From positions 88,647-152,646 of the forward strand of contig NZ_JAGEKP010000017.1 of NCBI RefSeq assembly GCF_017565305.1: DNA of 64,000 bases, in the 5' to 3' direction. The notes beneath the pieces are model-generated. The model was given only the letters and a program-made list of their open reading frames with translations, had not been told where the DNA came from and made no database searches. Shown in pieces: positions 44,108 to 50,799 of the stretch (positions are counted from its first letter, which is position 1; every line of letters starts with the position of its first letter). Made by a program: the position numbers and the translations under genes. This DNA is from Leifsonia sp. TF02-11. GTDB taxonomy: Bacteria > Actinomycetota > Actinomycetes > Actinomycetales > Microbacteriaceae.

Positions 44108-44126
44108 CCGGTCGCGGCGCTGGGAC

Positions 44127-44780
44127 TCAGACGAGCGACGGCACCGCGACCGCCGCGCGGGACTGCCGCACGACGCCCCAGCAGATCAGGCCCTGCGCGG
44201 CGATGTAGGTCAGCATGATCGCGAAGTCGACCTGTGGCATCGCGAAGCCGGGCAGGAACCGGTCCAGCCCGAGCATGCTGTCGGAGACGACGAAGAGTGC
44301 GGCGCCGGAGGCGATCCACGGCGAGCACGCCGACCCGGTGATGCCGAGGACCGCGAGCGCCAGCCCGTAGAGGGCCAGTGGGATGAGCAGGCCGCCGGCG
44401 TGCGGCGCCAGCACGGCGAGGAGACCGGCAAACCACGGCACGTACACCGCAGACCACCAGCGCGGCAGCCGCCGCACGCGCAGTCGCCGCACGAACAGCA
44501 CGATGTAGGCCACGTGGCCGAGCAGGAAGAACGCGAGACCGACGACGAAGCCGGGGCCGACATCCATCAGCGACAGGTCGCCCAGCCAGCCGAACAGGAT
44601 GCCGAGCGACGCCAGGACGACGGTCTCCCCGCGGCGGCTCGGCAGCGCGAGCAGGAGTGCGAGCAGCAGCGCCGGCATGAGCAGCGGCTTGGTGACGGCG
44701 ACGACGGCATCGGCGCCCGCCAGAACCGCGATCAAGTGAGTGACGCCGACAACGATGTACGGCAGGAACGCAAGGACCAC
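44127..44780 (-). CDS. lysoplasmalogenase-like YhhN/TMEM86 membrane protein
   Basis: A 217-residue protein of eight short membrane helices. Family marks: TKPLLMPALLLALLL near the N terminus, LFGWLGDLSLM, FFLLGHVAYIVLFV, and a C-terminal LFVVSDSMLGLDRF (acidic residues of the YhhN site). Animal TMEM86B cleaves vinyl-ether lysophospholipids; activity here is unknown. The GTG at 44780 has TAGTCT exactly 6 nt upstream. Confidence 0.85.
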   Translation of the reverse strand: MVLAFLPYIVVGVTHLIAVLAGADAVVAVTKPLLMPALLLALLLALPSRRGETVVLASLGILFGWLGDLSLMDVGPGFVVGLAFFLLGHVAYIVLFVRRLRVRRLPRWWSAVYVPWFAGLLAVLAPHAGGLLIPLALYGLALAVLGITGSACSPWIASGAALFVVSDSMLGLDRFLPGFAMPQVDFAIMLTYIAAQGLICWGVVRQSRAAVAVPSLV

Positions 44781-44792
44781 GCAGCGAGACTA
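44781..44792 (-). promoter_or_regulatory. -10-like box for a leaderless start (YhhN gene)
   Basis: Minus strand TAGTCT (44792-44787), then CGCTGC and the GTG at 44780. Confidence 0.55.
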
Positions 44793-44802
44793 GTGGCAGA
44801 TG

Positions 44803-44849
44803 TGCGCCAAATGTTGCGCTACAGGGCCGCAGACGCCACATTTGGCGCA
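44803..44849. repeat. inverted repeat TGCGCCAAATGT between tandem genes
   Basis: TGCGCCAAATGT (44803-44814) and its exact complement ACATTTGGCGCA (44838-44849) flank a 23-nt spacer. It lies between the rpsO terminator and the YhhN promoter, just upstream of that -10 box, so it could be an operator rather than a terminator. Confidence 0.6.
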
Positions 44850-44874
44850 AATCACTGACCGCCTCGGGAAAGCG

Positions 44875-44908
44875 GAACGGGCCGCCACCCGGAGGTGACG
44901 GCCCGTTC
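44875..44908 (-). terminator. rpsO terminator hairpin
   Basis: GAACGGGCCGCCACC (44875-44889) pairs with 44894-44908 over 15 positions with one mismatch and a 4-nt loop, 32 bp downstream of the rpsO stop. Confidence 0.75.
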
Positions 44909-44940
44909 GCAAGAAGATCGCGTTGTCGATCGACGCTGTC

Positions 44941-45210
44941 TTATCGACGCAGCCCCAGGCGCTCGATGAGCGCACGGTAGCGGTTGATGTCGATGTCGGA
45001 CAGGTAGCCCAGCAGGCGACGACGCTGACCGACCAGGAGGAGCAGGCCACGACGCGAGTGGTGGTCGTGCTTGTGCTCCTTGAGGTGCTCGGTGAGGTCC
45101 TTGATCCGCTTGGTCAGGATGGCGACCTGAACCTCGGGGGATCCGGTGTCACCGGGGTGGGTAGCGTACTCGTCGATGATCGCCTTCTTGGTCTCTGCAT
45201 CCAGTGCCAT
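44941..45210 (-). CDS. rpsO: 30S ribosomal protein S15
   Basis: An 89-residue ribosomal protein that binds 16S rRNA early in 30S assembly. Typical S15 features: [20 protein letters not shown] at the N terminus, [20 protein letters not shown] and [20 protein letters not shown], ending [22 protein letters not shown]-rich stretch with AAAGGGG precedes the ATG. In most actinobacteria pnp follows closely; here a terminator and seven other genes intervene. Confidence 0.97.
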   Translation of the reverse strand: MALDAETKKAIIDEYATHPGDTGSPEVQVAILTKRIKDLTEHLKEHKHDHHSRRGLLLLVGQRRRLLGYLSDIDINRYRALIERLGLRR

Positions 45211-45344
45211 AGAGGGGATCCCCTTTCTCTCGTTGCGCGGTGCCCGGGGCCGAATGCCTGGGCTCTCTTTATCCGCGGCCGTTGGACGGCAACCGGAATA
45301 GCTTACCAGAGAGACGGGCCTTACTTCCGCGTCGTCACCGGCGG

Positions 45345-45357
45345 TAGCGTCGGCGTC
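45345..45357 (+). promoter_or_regulatory. -10-like box for a leaderless start (alcohol dehydrogenase)
   Basis: TAGCGT (45345-45350), then CGGCGTC and the ATG at 45358. Confidence 0.55.
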
Positions 45358-46398
45358 ATGAAGGCTCTCCAGTATCGCGAAATCGGCTCACGTCCCGAGG
45401 TCGTCGAGGTCCCCGACCCCGAAGTCGGCCCCGGCCAGGTCCTCCTGAAGGTCACCGCAGCCGGAGTCTGTCACTCCGACGAGTTCATCATGGGTCTGCC
45501 CGCGGAGCAGTACGTCTACGGCCTCCCGCTCACGCTCGGCCACGAAGGCGCCGGCATCGTCGAGGCCGTCGGCGAGGGGGTCACGGGCGTGCGCCCCGGT
45601 GACGCCGTCGCCGTGTACGGGCCGTGGGGCTGCGGCCGCTGCCACATGTGCGCCCAGGGCAAGGAGAACTACTGCCTGAACGCCGCCGCAGAGCACATCA
45701 TGCCTCCCGGCCTCGGTGCCCCCGGCTCGATGGCCGAGTACATGATCGTCGACAGCGAGCGCCACCTCGTGCCCCTCGGCGGACTCGACCCGGTGAAGAA
45801 CGTCTCGCTCACCGACGCCGGCCTCACGCCGTACCACGCCATCAAGAACTCGCTCCCGAAGCTGGGCGCCGGCACCACGGCCGTGGTGATCGGCACGGGA
45901 GGGCTCGGTCACGTCGGCATCCAGATCCTCCGGGCGATCAGCGGCGCGACCGTCGTCGCGCTCGACGTCAACGACGAGAAGCTCGCACTGGCGCGCGAGG
46001 TGGGTGCCGAGCACACGCTGCTGTCGAACCCGGCGGCGGTCGACGCGGTCCGCGAGCTCACCGGAGGCCGTGGCGCGAACGCGGTCTTCGACTTCGTCGG
46101 AGTGCAGCCGACCGTCGACCTCGCCGGGGCGATGGCGGCGACGGAGGGCGACGTGACGATCGTCGGCATCGGCGGGGGCGCGCTTCCCGTCGGCTTCGGC
46201 CGGGTCGCCTACGACGTGGCCGTGCGCGCACCGTACTGGGGGTCGCGGGCGGAGCTCATCGAGGTCCTCGACCTGGCCAGGGCAGGCAGGGTGGAGGTCG
46301 AGATCGAGACCTACTCGCTGGAGGAGGCGCCGAAGGCGTACGAGCGCCTGCACGAGGGTCGCATCCGCGGGCGCGCGGTCATCGTGCCCAACGCCTAG
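45358..46398 (+). CDS. zinc-dependent alcohol dehydrogenase (AdhP-like)
   Basis: A 346-residue medium-chain dehydrogenase. Catalytic zinc site: GVCHSDEF and LGHEGAG; structural zinc site with four cysteines in [16 protein letters not shown]; Rossmann motif [16 protein letters not shown]. The Asp after the second strand (ALDVND) favours NAD. The substrate is probably a primary alcohol. It is 3.3 kb from the acetaldehyde-type dehydrogenase, so both could serve alcohol oxidation. It is convergent with a TetR gene. Confidence 0.92.
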   Translation: MKALQYREIGSRPEVVEVPDPEVGPGQVLLKVTAAGVCHSDEFIMGLPAEQYVYGLPLTLGHEGAGIVEAVGEGVTGVRPGDAVAVYGPWGCGRCHMCAQGKENYCLNAAAEHIMPPGLGAPGSMAEYMIVDSERHLVPLGGLDPVKNVSLTDAGLTPYHAIKNSLPKLGAGTTAVVIGTGGLGHVGIQILRAISGATVVALDVNDEKLALAREVGAEHTLLSNPAAVDAVRELTGGRGANAVFDFVGVQPTVDLAGAMAATEGDVTIVGIGGGALPVGFGRVAYDVAVRAPYWGSRAELIEVLDLARAGRVEVEIETYSLEEAPKAYERLHEGRIRGRAVIVPNA

Positions 46399-46449
46399 CG
46401 AACGGCGCCGCGGAGCACACTGCAGCGCGGAGCGGACGGCGGCCGGCGC

Positions 46450-47058
46450 TCAATCGGGCAGCCCGCGCAGCACCTCGTCGAGCGCGGCGACGGCGACCGC
46501 CGCCGGGTCGTCGCCCGCGTCTCGCACGGCCCACCACAGCAGCGCCGAGAAGTTCGCCGCGCTGATCGCGTCCGCGAGCACCTGCGCGCGCAGCCCGTCG
46601 ACGGACTCCCCCAGCCGCCTGGCGATGAACTCGGCGAGGATGTCGTGGTTGGCGCCCAGCCGGGTGACGCCGAACCCGATGAGCGCAGGATCGGTCGCCA
46701 TCAACCGCAGCCGCAACCGCGTCGCCTCCAGGTGCTCGGCATCGAGGTCGAGCGACTCGGCCATCGCCCGGGCGATCACATCGCGCGCCGATTCGCCGGC
46801 CGGCGCCTCCTCCAGCACGGCCCGCATCCGGCCGACCACCGGCTCCAGGCCGCCCCAGACCAGGTCGGGCTTGGACGGGAAGTAGCGGAACAGCGTGCGC
46901 CGGCCGATGCCGGCGAGCGAGGCGATCTCGTCCATCGTCGTCGCGTCGTAGCCGTGCTCGGCGAAGTGGCGCAGGGCCAGCAGGGCGACCCGATCGGGGT
47001 CGACGTCGGCGGGGCGGCCGCGTCGGCGCGGGGTGGTTTCGGCTTCCAGCGAACTCAT
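46450..47058 (-). CDS. TetR-family transcriptional regulator
   Basis: A 202-residue repressor. The DNA-binding domain is clear: RVALLALRHFAEHGYDATTM, DEIASLAGIGRRTLFRYFPS then KPDLVW. The rest is the all-helical ligand domain (DAISAANFSALLWWAVRDAG). The ATG at 47058 has GGAGA just upstream; an ATG at 47067 is an alternative. It is divergent from an SDR gene, its likely target. Mycofactocin-type TetR proteins look similar, but no mycofactocin genes are present here. Confidence 0.88.
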   Translation of the reverse strand: MSSLEAETTPRRRGRPADVDPDRVALLALRHFAEHGYDATTMDEIASLAGIGRRTLFRYFPSKPDLVWGGLEPVVGRMRAVLEEAPAGESARDVIARAMAESLDLDAEHLEATRLRLRLMATDPALIGFGVTRLGANHDILAEFIARRLGESVDGLRAQVLADAISAANFSALLWWAVRDAGDDPAAVAVAALDEVLRGLPD

Positions 47059-47067
47059 GGTCTCCAT

Positions 47068-47146
47068 TGTGGCACTGAGTGTTATAAATACATCGACGCT
47101 TGATCGAGCGCCGACGATGTCATCGACAGTCAAGGAGTACAGCACT
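47068..47146. promoter_or_regulatory. TetR/SDR divergent control region
   Basis: An AT-rich GTTATAAATAC (47079-47089) could provide -10 boxes on both strands. Downstream of it an imperfect palindrome centred on GCTTGATCGAGC (near 47097-47108), flanked by ATCGACG and CGACGAT, is a candidate TetR operator on the SDR side. Confidence 0.4.
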
Positions 47147-47905
47147 ATGAGCACCAACGGAACCGGCCGTTTCGCCGGCAAGACCGCGATCGTCACCGGA
47201 GCGGGTTCCGGCATCGGCAAGGCGACCGCCCTGCGCCTCGCGTCCGAGGGCGCGCGCGTGGTCGGCAGCGACATCTCCGCCGAGCGCCTCACTGCCCTCG
47301 TCGAGGAGAACCCCGAGCTCGACATCGTCACGGTCGCCGGCGACGTCTCCAGCGAGGAGACCATCGCCGCCGTGCTGGAGGCCGCAGGCGGCCGCGTCGA
47401 CGCGCTCGCCAACATCGCCGGAATCATGGACGGTTTCCTGCCGGCCGCCGAGGTCGACGACGCCACCTGGGACCGGGTCTTCACCGTCAACGTCACCGCG
47501 ATCATGCGCCTGAGCCGCGCCGTCCTCCCGCTGATGGTCGCGGCCGGCAGCGGCGCGATCGTCAACGTCTCGTCCGAAGCCGGCCTGCGCGGCTCGGCTG
47601 CGGGAGCCGCGTACACGGCGTCCAAGCACGCGGTGATCGGCCTCACCAAGAGCACCAGCGTCTTCTACGCGCCCAACGGCGTCCGCACCAACGCCGTCGC
47701 CCCGGGCGGCGTGCTCACGAACGTCGACGGCGCGTTCAAGTCGCAGCTCGCCGGTGAGCGGCTCGGCCCGCTCATGCAGGTCAACGTTCCGCCGGTGGCG
47801 GAGCCGGAGAAGCTCGCCGCGGCCATCACCTGGCTGCTGAGCGACGACTCGGCGAACATCTCGGGCGTCGTGCTCGCGTCGGACGGCGGCTGGTCGGCGA
47901 TCTGA
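47147..47905 (+). CDS. short-chain dehydrogenase/reductase
   Basis: A 252-residue NAD(P)-dependent oxidoreductase. Cofactor motif VTGAGSGIGKATALRLA, Asp in GSDISAERL (favours NAD), NIAGI, catalytic Ser in VNVSSEAGLRGS and YTASKHA (Tyr, Lys), and the C-terminal SGVVLASDGGWSAI. The ATG at 47147 has AAGGAG 9 nt upstream; the frame stays open earlier but without a better start. The substrate is unknown; control by the adjacent TetR is likely. Confidence 0.92.
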   Translation: MSTNGTGRFAGKTAIVTGAGSGIGKATALRLASEGARVVGSDISAERLTALVEENPELDIVTVAGDVSSEETIAAVLEAAGGRVDALANIAGIMDGFLPAAEVDDATWDRVFTVNVTAIMRLSRAVLPLMVAAGSGAIVNVSSEAGLRGSAAGAAYTASKHAVIGLTKSTSVFYAPNGVRTNAVAPGGVLTNVDGAFKSQLAGERLGPLMQVNVPPVAEPEKLAAAITWLLSDDSANISGVVLASDGGWSAI

Positions 47906-47930
47906 CGCGCGGCACCGCACGGTCGGCCGA

Positions 47931-47966
47931 CGGTCGGCCGCTACCCGGGATGGGTGCGGCCGACCG
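47931..47966. terminator. hairpin overlapping the MocR gene end
   Basis: CGGTCGGCCGC (47931-47941) pairs perfectly with GCGGCCGACCG (47956-47966) around a 14-nt loop. The right arm is the last coding stretch of the MocR gene; the left arm follows the convergent SDR gene. Confidence 0.6.
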
Positions 47967-49407
47967 CCTCCGCCAGCAGGCGCGTCCCGTCGGGGATGTC
48001 CTCGGCGGCGATCGCGCCGAACCCCAGCAGGAGTCCCTCCGACCCGGCCGTCACGGCGAAGCGCGGTATCGGCTGCACCGCGACTCCCGCGATCGCGGCG
48101 GCCTCCGCCACGCGCACGGAGTCGAACGGCACGCCGGCGTCCGGCGTCAGTGCGAGGTGGAGGCCGGCGACTGACGGCACGGCCTCGAGTCTCCCCGCCA
48201 GCAGCGCCGCCGCTTCCCGGCCGATCAGCGCGTGCCGCTCCTCGTAGACCCGGCTCGCCCTCCGCACGTGTGCGGCGAACGCGCCGGAGTCGAGCAGGCT
48301 CGCCATCGCCGTCTGGGTGACGACGTCGTTGTGCCAGTCCGTCAGCCGCTTCGCGCTCCGCAGCGCGGGGACCAGCGACGGCGGCGCGACGATGAAGCCG
48401 AGGCGGAGGCCGGGCAGCATCGACTTGGAGAACGTCCCCACGTAGACGACGCGGCCGTCCCCGTCGAGACGCTGCACCGGGTCGAGCGCCCTGGCACCGA
48501 AACGGAACTCGCTGTCGTAGTCGTCCTCGATCACGACCGCGTCGTGCGCGCGCGCCCAGTCGAGCAGCGCCGTGCGCCGCTGAAGCGACAACACTCCCCC
48601 GAGCGGGAACTGGTGCGACGGAGTCACGTACACCAGCCGAGCGGCGGGCAGCAGGTCGACGCGCAGGCCGTGCTCGTCCACCGGGACCGGGACCACCCGC
48701 GCCCCGAGCAATTCCAGGAGCTGCCGGACGGGCGGATAACCGGGATCCTCCACGGCCACTGTGTCGCCCGGCTGCACCAGAGTACGCCCCAGCAGGTCGA
48801 ACGCCTGCTGCGCGCCGCTGGTCACCACCACCTCGTCCGCGGTCGTCGCGACCGAGCGCGCGAGGCCGACGTGCCGGGCGATCCCGACGCGGAGACGCTC
48901 GAGCCCGGACGGGTCGGCGTAATGCGCCCGGCGCAACGCAGGTCCGCGCAGCGCCGCCGCCACGCTGCGACGCCACGCGTCGTGCGGGAACAGCGCAGGA
49001 TCGGGTGAGCCGACGCTGAAGTCGTACGCGATCGGGCGCGGTTCCGACCAGAGCGGGTCGTCGAGTCCGCGCCACCGGGGTGCAGGAAGCGCGGCACCCG
49101 CAGCGCCGCGCGACGCCGGCGCGCCCGACACCGGCGCCGCGATACCGGCGGGGAGCGCGACGAACGTCCCGGAGCCCACCCGAGCTGCCAGGTATCCCTC
49201 CGCCGTCAGTCGCTCATAGGCGGTCGAAACGGTGCTGCGGGAGACACCCAGCCGCGCCGCCAGCTCGCGGGTGGCCGGCAGCCGCTCGCCACGCCGCAAC
49301 CGGCCGTCGAGCACCGCGTCGCGCAGGTGACGGTAGACCCGCTCCGCGCGGTCTCCCCTGCCGTCGATCGGGACATGGATCTCCGTGGCACACCTCCGCG
49401 ACAACAC
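47941..49407 (-). CDS. MocR/PdxR-type GntR regulator with aminotransferase domain
   Basis: A 488-residue fusion: a GntR winged helix (RVYRHLRDAVLDGRLRRGER and LAARLGVSRSTVSTAYERLT) followed by a fold-type I aminotransferase-like domain (TSGAQQAFDLLGRTL, DPGYPPVRQLL, VTPSHQFPLGGVLS, EDDYDSEFR) with the PLP lysine in GTFSKSMLPGLRLGF. Such proteins sense PLP or amino compounds. TTG (49407) or GTG (49410) starts are both possible, as no ATG lies near the domain start. It is divergent from an AhpD-like gene, its likely target. Confidence 0.9.
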   Translation of the reverse strand: MLSRRCATEIHVPIDGRGDRAERVYRHLRDAVLDGRLRRGERLPATRELAARLGVSRSTVSTAYERLTAEGYLAARVGSGTFVALPAGIAAPVSGAPASRGAAGAALPAPRWRGLDDPLWSEPRPIAYDFSVGSPDPALFPHDAWRRSVAAALRGPALRRAHYADPSGLERLRVGIARHVGLARSVATTADEVVVTSGAQQAFDLLGRTLVQPGDTVAVEDPGYPPVRQLLELLGARVVPVPVDEHGLRVDLLPAARLVYVTPSHQFPLGGVLSLQRRTALLDWARAHDAVVIEDDYDSEFRFGARALDPVQRLDGDGRVVYVGTFSKSMLPGLRLGFIVAPPSLVPALRSAKRLTDWHNDVVTQTAMASLLDSGAFAAHVRRASRVYEERHALIGREAAALLAGRLEAVPSVAGLHLALTPDAGVPFDSVRVAEAAAIAGVAVQPIPRFAVTAGSEGLLLGFGAIAAEDIPDGTRLLAEAVGRTHPG

Positions 49408-49465
49408 TGGAATGGTCTGATTGGAATCGCTGGAATTGGAGCTTACAACGAACCAATCGTCCTCC
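49408..49465. promoter_or_regulatory. MocR/AhpD divergent region with TGGAAT repeats
   Basis: Three direct TGGAAT copies at 49408-49413, 49422-49427 and 49431-49436, and ATTGG/CCAAT in opposite orientation (ATTGG at 49420-49424; CCAATC at 49453-49458). Direct repeats are the usual operator form for MocR proteins, so this is the probable binding site. Confidence 0.5.
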
Positions 49466-49477
49466 TACGGTGGAGCC
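49466..49477 (+). promoter_or_regulatory. -10-like box for a leaderless start (AhpD-like gene)
   Basis: TACGGT (49466-49471), then GGAGCC and the ATG at 49478. GGAG could also be a close ribosome site. Confidence 0.45.
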
Positions 49478-49939
49478 ATGACCGATACCGCAGAACAGAC
49501 CACCGAACGCCTCCAGATCTCCTCCGCCGTCCCCGAGGGCTACCGCAAAGTCATCAACCTCGACGGCTACGTCGGCCACGTCGTCGAAGAGCCCCTCGGC
49601 AACCTGATCAAACTCCGCGCCTCCCAGATCAACGGCTGCACCTACTGCGTCGACATGCACTCCGTCGACCTCACCGACAGCGGCTACCCGCTCCGCAAAG
49701 TGTTCGCCGTCTCCGCCTGGCGCGAATCGCCCTGGTTCAGCCACCGCGAACGCACCGCACTCGAACTCACCGAGGCGGTCACCCTCATCCACCAGGGCGG
49801 AGTGAGCGACGAGCTCTACACCCAGGCAGTCGCAGAGTTCGGCGAAGAAGGCTTCGCCAACCTCATCCTCGCGATCGGCACCATCAACATCTGGAACCGG
49901 ATCGCCATCCCCACCCACATGCGGCCGCCCGCGCTCTGA
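49478..49939 (+). CDS. AhpD-like carboxymuconolactone decarboxylase family protein
   Basis: A 153-residue protein of the AhpD/CMD family with the redox motif NGCTYCVDMHS (CxxC followed by His, preceded by the helix LIKLRASQ). This supports a peroxidase-reductase type role instead of lactone decarboxylation. Further conserved: REAERTALEL-like helix (SHRERTALELTEAVTLIHQG) and IGTINIWNRIAI. It is probably controlled by the divergent MocR regulator. Confidence 0.88.
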   Translation: MTDTAEQTTERLQISSAVPEGYRKVINLDGYVGHVVEEPLGNLIKLRASQINGCTYCVDMHSVDLTDSGYPLRKVFAVSAWRESPWFSHRERTALELTEAVTLIHQGGVSDELYTQAVAEFGEEGFANLILAIGTINIWNRIAIPTHMRPPAL

Positions 49940-49954
49940 GGCACGGGACGCGAA

Positions 49955-49985
49955 GAGGGCACGTACCCACCGGATACGTGCCCTC
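49955..49985. terminator. bidirectional terminator hairpin
   Basis: GAGGGCACGTA (49955-49965) pairs perfectly with TACGTGCCCTC (49975-49985) around a 9-nt loop, between the convergent AhpD-like and FKBP genes. GAGGGCACG recalls the outer arm of the palindrome family at 2910, but one G is missing. Confidence 0.7.
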
Positions 49986-50002
49986 GTGCCTACGCGCAGC
50001 GG

Positions 50003-50377
50003 TCAGCTGACGCCGAGCAGGTCGATCACGAAGATCAGCGTCTTGCCCGAAAGCGGGTGACCGCCACCGGCCGGGCCGTACGCGAGCGCCGGAGGAACGG
50101 TGAGCTTGCGACGGCCGCCGACCTTCATGCCGGGAATGCCGTCCTGCCAGCCCTTGATCAGGTTGTTGAGCGGGAAGTTGATGGACTGCCCACGGCTCCA
50201 CGACGAGTCGAACTCCTCGCCGGAGTCGTACTCGACCCCCAGGTAGTGCACGTCGACCTTGGAACCGGGGGTCGCCTCCGGGCCGGAGCCCTCGACGATG
50301 TCCACGATCTCGAGGGTCGTGGGAGCCGGGCCCACAGGGGCGTCGACTTCGGGCTTCTCGTTGGTGTTCTCTGCCAT
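50003..50377 (-). CDS. FKBP-type peptidyl-prolyl isomerase
   Basis: A 124-residue cytosolic FKBP. The single domain shows VDVHYLGVEYDSGEEFDSSW, INFPLNNLIKGWQDGIPGMK, GGRRKLTVPPALAYG and LIFVIDLLGVS, the standard active-site residues. No signal peptide. The ATG at 50377 (MAENTN) is preferred; TTGGAT ends 6 nt upstream, a near-miss to the leaderless box. Confidence 0.93.
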   Translation of the reverse strand: MAENTNEKPEVDAPVGPAPTTLEIVDIVEGSGPEATPGSKVDVHYLGVEYDSGEEFDSSWSRGQSINFPLNNLIKGWQDGIPGMKVGGRRKLTVPPALAYGPAGGGHPLSGKTLIFVIDLLGVS

Positions 50378-50455
50378 GAGACCATCCAACCGGTGCAAGG
50401 CGCTTGCGTCAAAAGCCTTGCGTTCCCGGCCGGCCTGAGGCAGGCTATACGCATA
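50378..50455. other. non-coding stretch upstream of the FKBP gene and RNA candidate
   Basis: No gene. It holds the FKBP upstream region, a CAAGGC/GCCTTG hairpin (about 50396-50420), and a TATACG hexamer (50446-50451) that could start a plus-strand transcript near 50457. A matching -35 element is not convincing. Confidence 0.4.
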
Positions 50456-50546
50456 ACTCGACGACCCGGGAGCGTTGCAGGCATCGCCGCACCACCGGGC
50501 GTCGAGTCTTTTAAGCGCCTGGAGGGCGCTTCGTTTTCTTTTAGCC
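50456..50546 (+). ncRNA. candidate small RNA with two tandem terminators
   Basis: Two terminator-like hairpins follow one another on the plus strand with no gene before them: ACTCGACG-A-CCCGG (50456-50469) pairing with CCGGG-CGTCGAGT (50495-50507) and followed by CTTTT, then AAGCGCC (50513-50519) pairing with GGCGCTT (50525-50531) and followed by CGTTTTCTTTT. U-tracts are rare in this window, so a short plus-strand RNA ending here is plausible. It matches no RNA family I recognise. It could also be the 3' end of an unseen leader transcript. Confidence 0.4.
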
Positions 50547-50552
50547 CTCGGC

Positions 50553-50597
50553 GTTTACTGTCGGTCGTTCCTGGGGTGTGCGGCTCCCAGCCCCGCT
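50553..50597 (+). repeat. 45-bp direct repeat, copy 1
   Basis: Begins GTTTACTGTCGGTCGTTCCT and ends GGCTCCCAGCCCCGCT. Identical to 50624-50668, period 71 bp. Each copy contains a potential hairpin CTGGG-N10-CCCAG. Both copies are preceded by a GGCGCTTCG sequence, so a larger unit was probably duplicated. Confidence 0.9.
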
Positions 50598-50623
50598 TAG
50601 GCGCTTCGCTGGGTGCCCTGCGT

Positions 50624-50668
50624 GTTTACTGTCGGTCGTTCCTGGGGTGTGCGGCTCCCAGCCCCGCT
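50624..50668 (+). repeat. 45-bp direct repeat, copy 2
   Basis: Identical to 50553-50597. The 26-bp spacer between copies (TAGGCGCTTCGCTGGGTGCCCTGCGT) partly resembles the sequence before copy 1 through GGCGCTTCG. Confidence 0.9.
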
Positions 50669-50799
50669 CAGAGTCAGGCGGCGACGTGGTCGGGTCATCC
50701 TGCGTTGATCGAACGCCTTGGTGCAGACTCAGGCCATTCTCGGGGATCGCGCCAACTGCGAGACGGTTCTGCGCGATCGCATGGAGGGGGCTGGCCGGG
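50669..50799. other. non-coding stretch after the direct repeats
   Basis: 131 bp before the stop of the FAD oxidase gene. I see no gene, no strong hairpin and no U tract here. It includes GCGCGATCGC-like sequence near 50770 only. Confidence 0.4.

Noticed and set aside
47041..47146. SDR gene starting earlier at 47033
   Set aside because: Those codons overlap the divergent TetR start and its promoter; the ATG at 47147 has a good AAGGAG site and begins just before the Rossmann motif.
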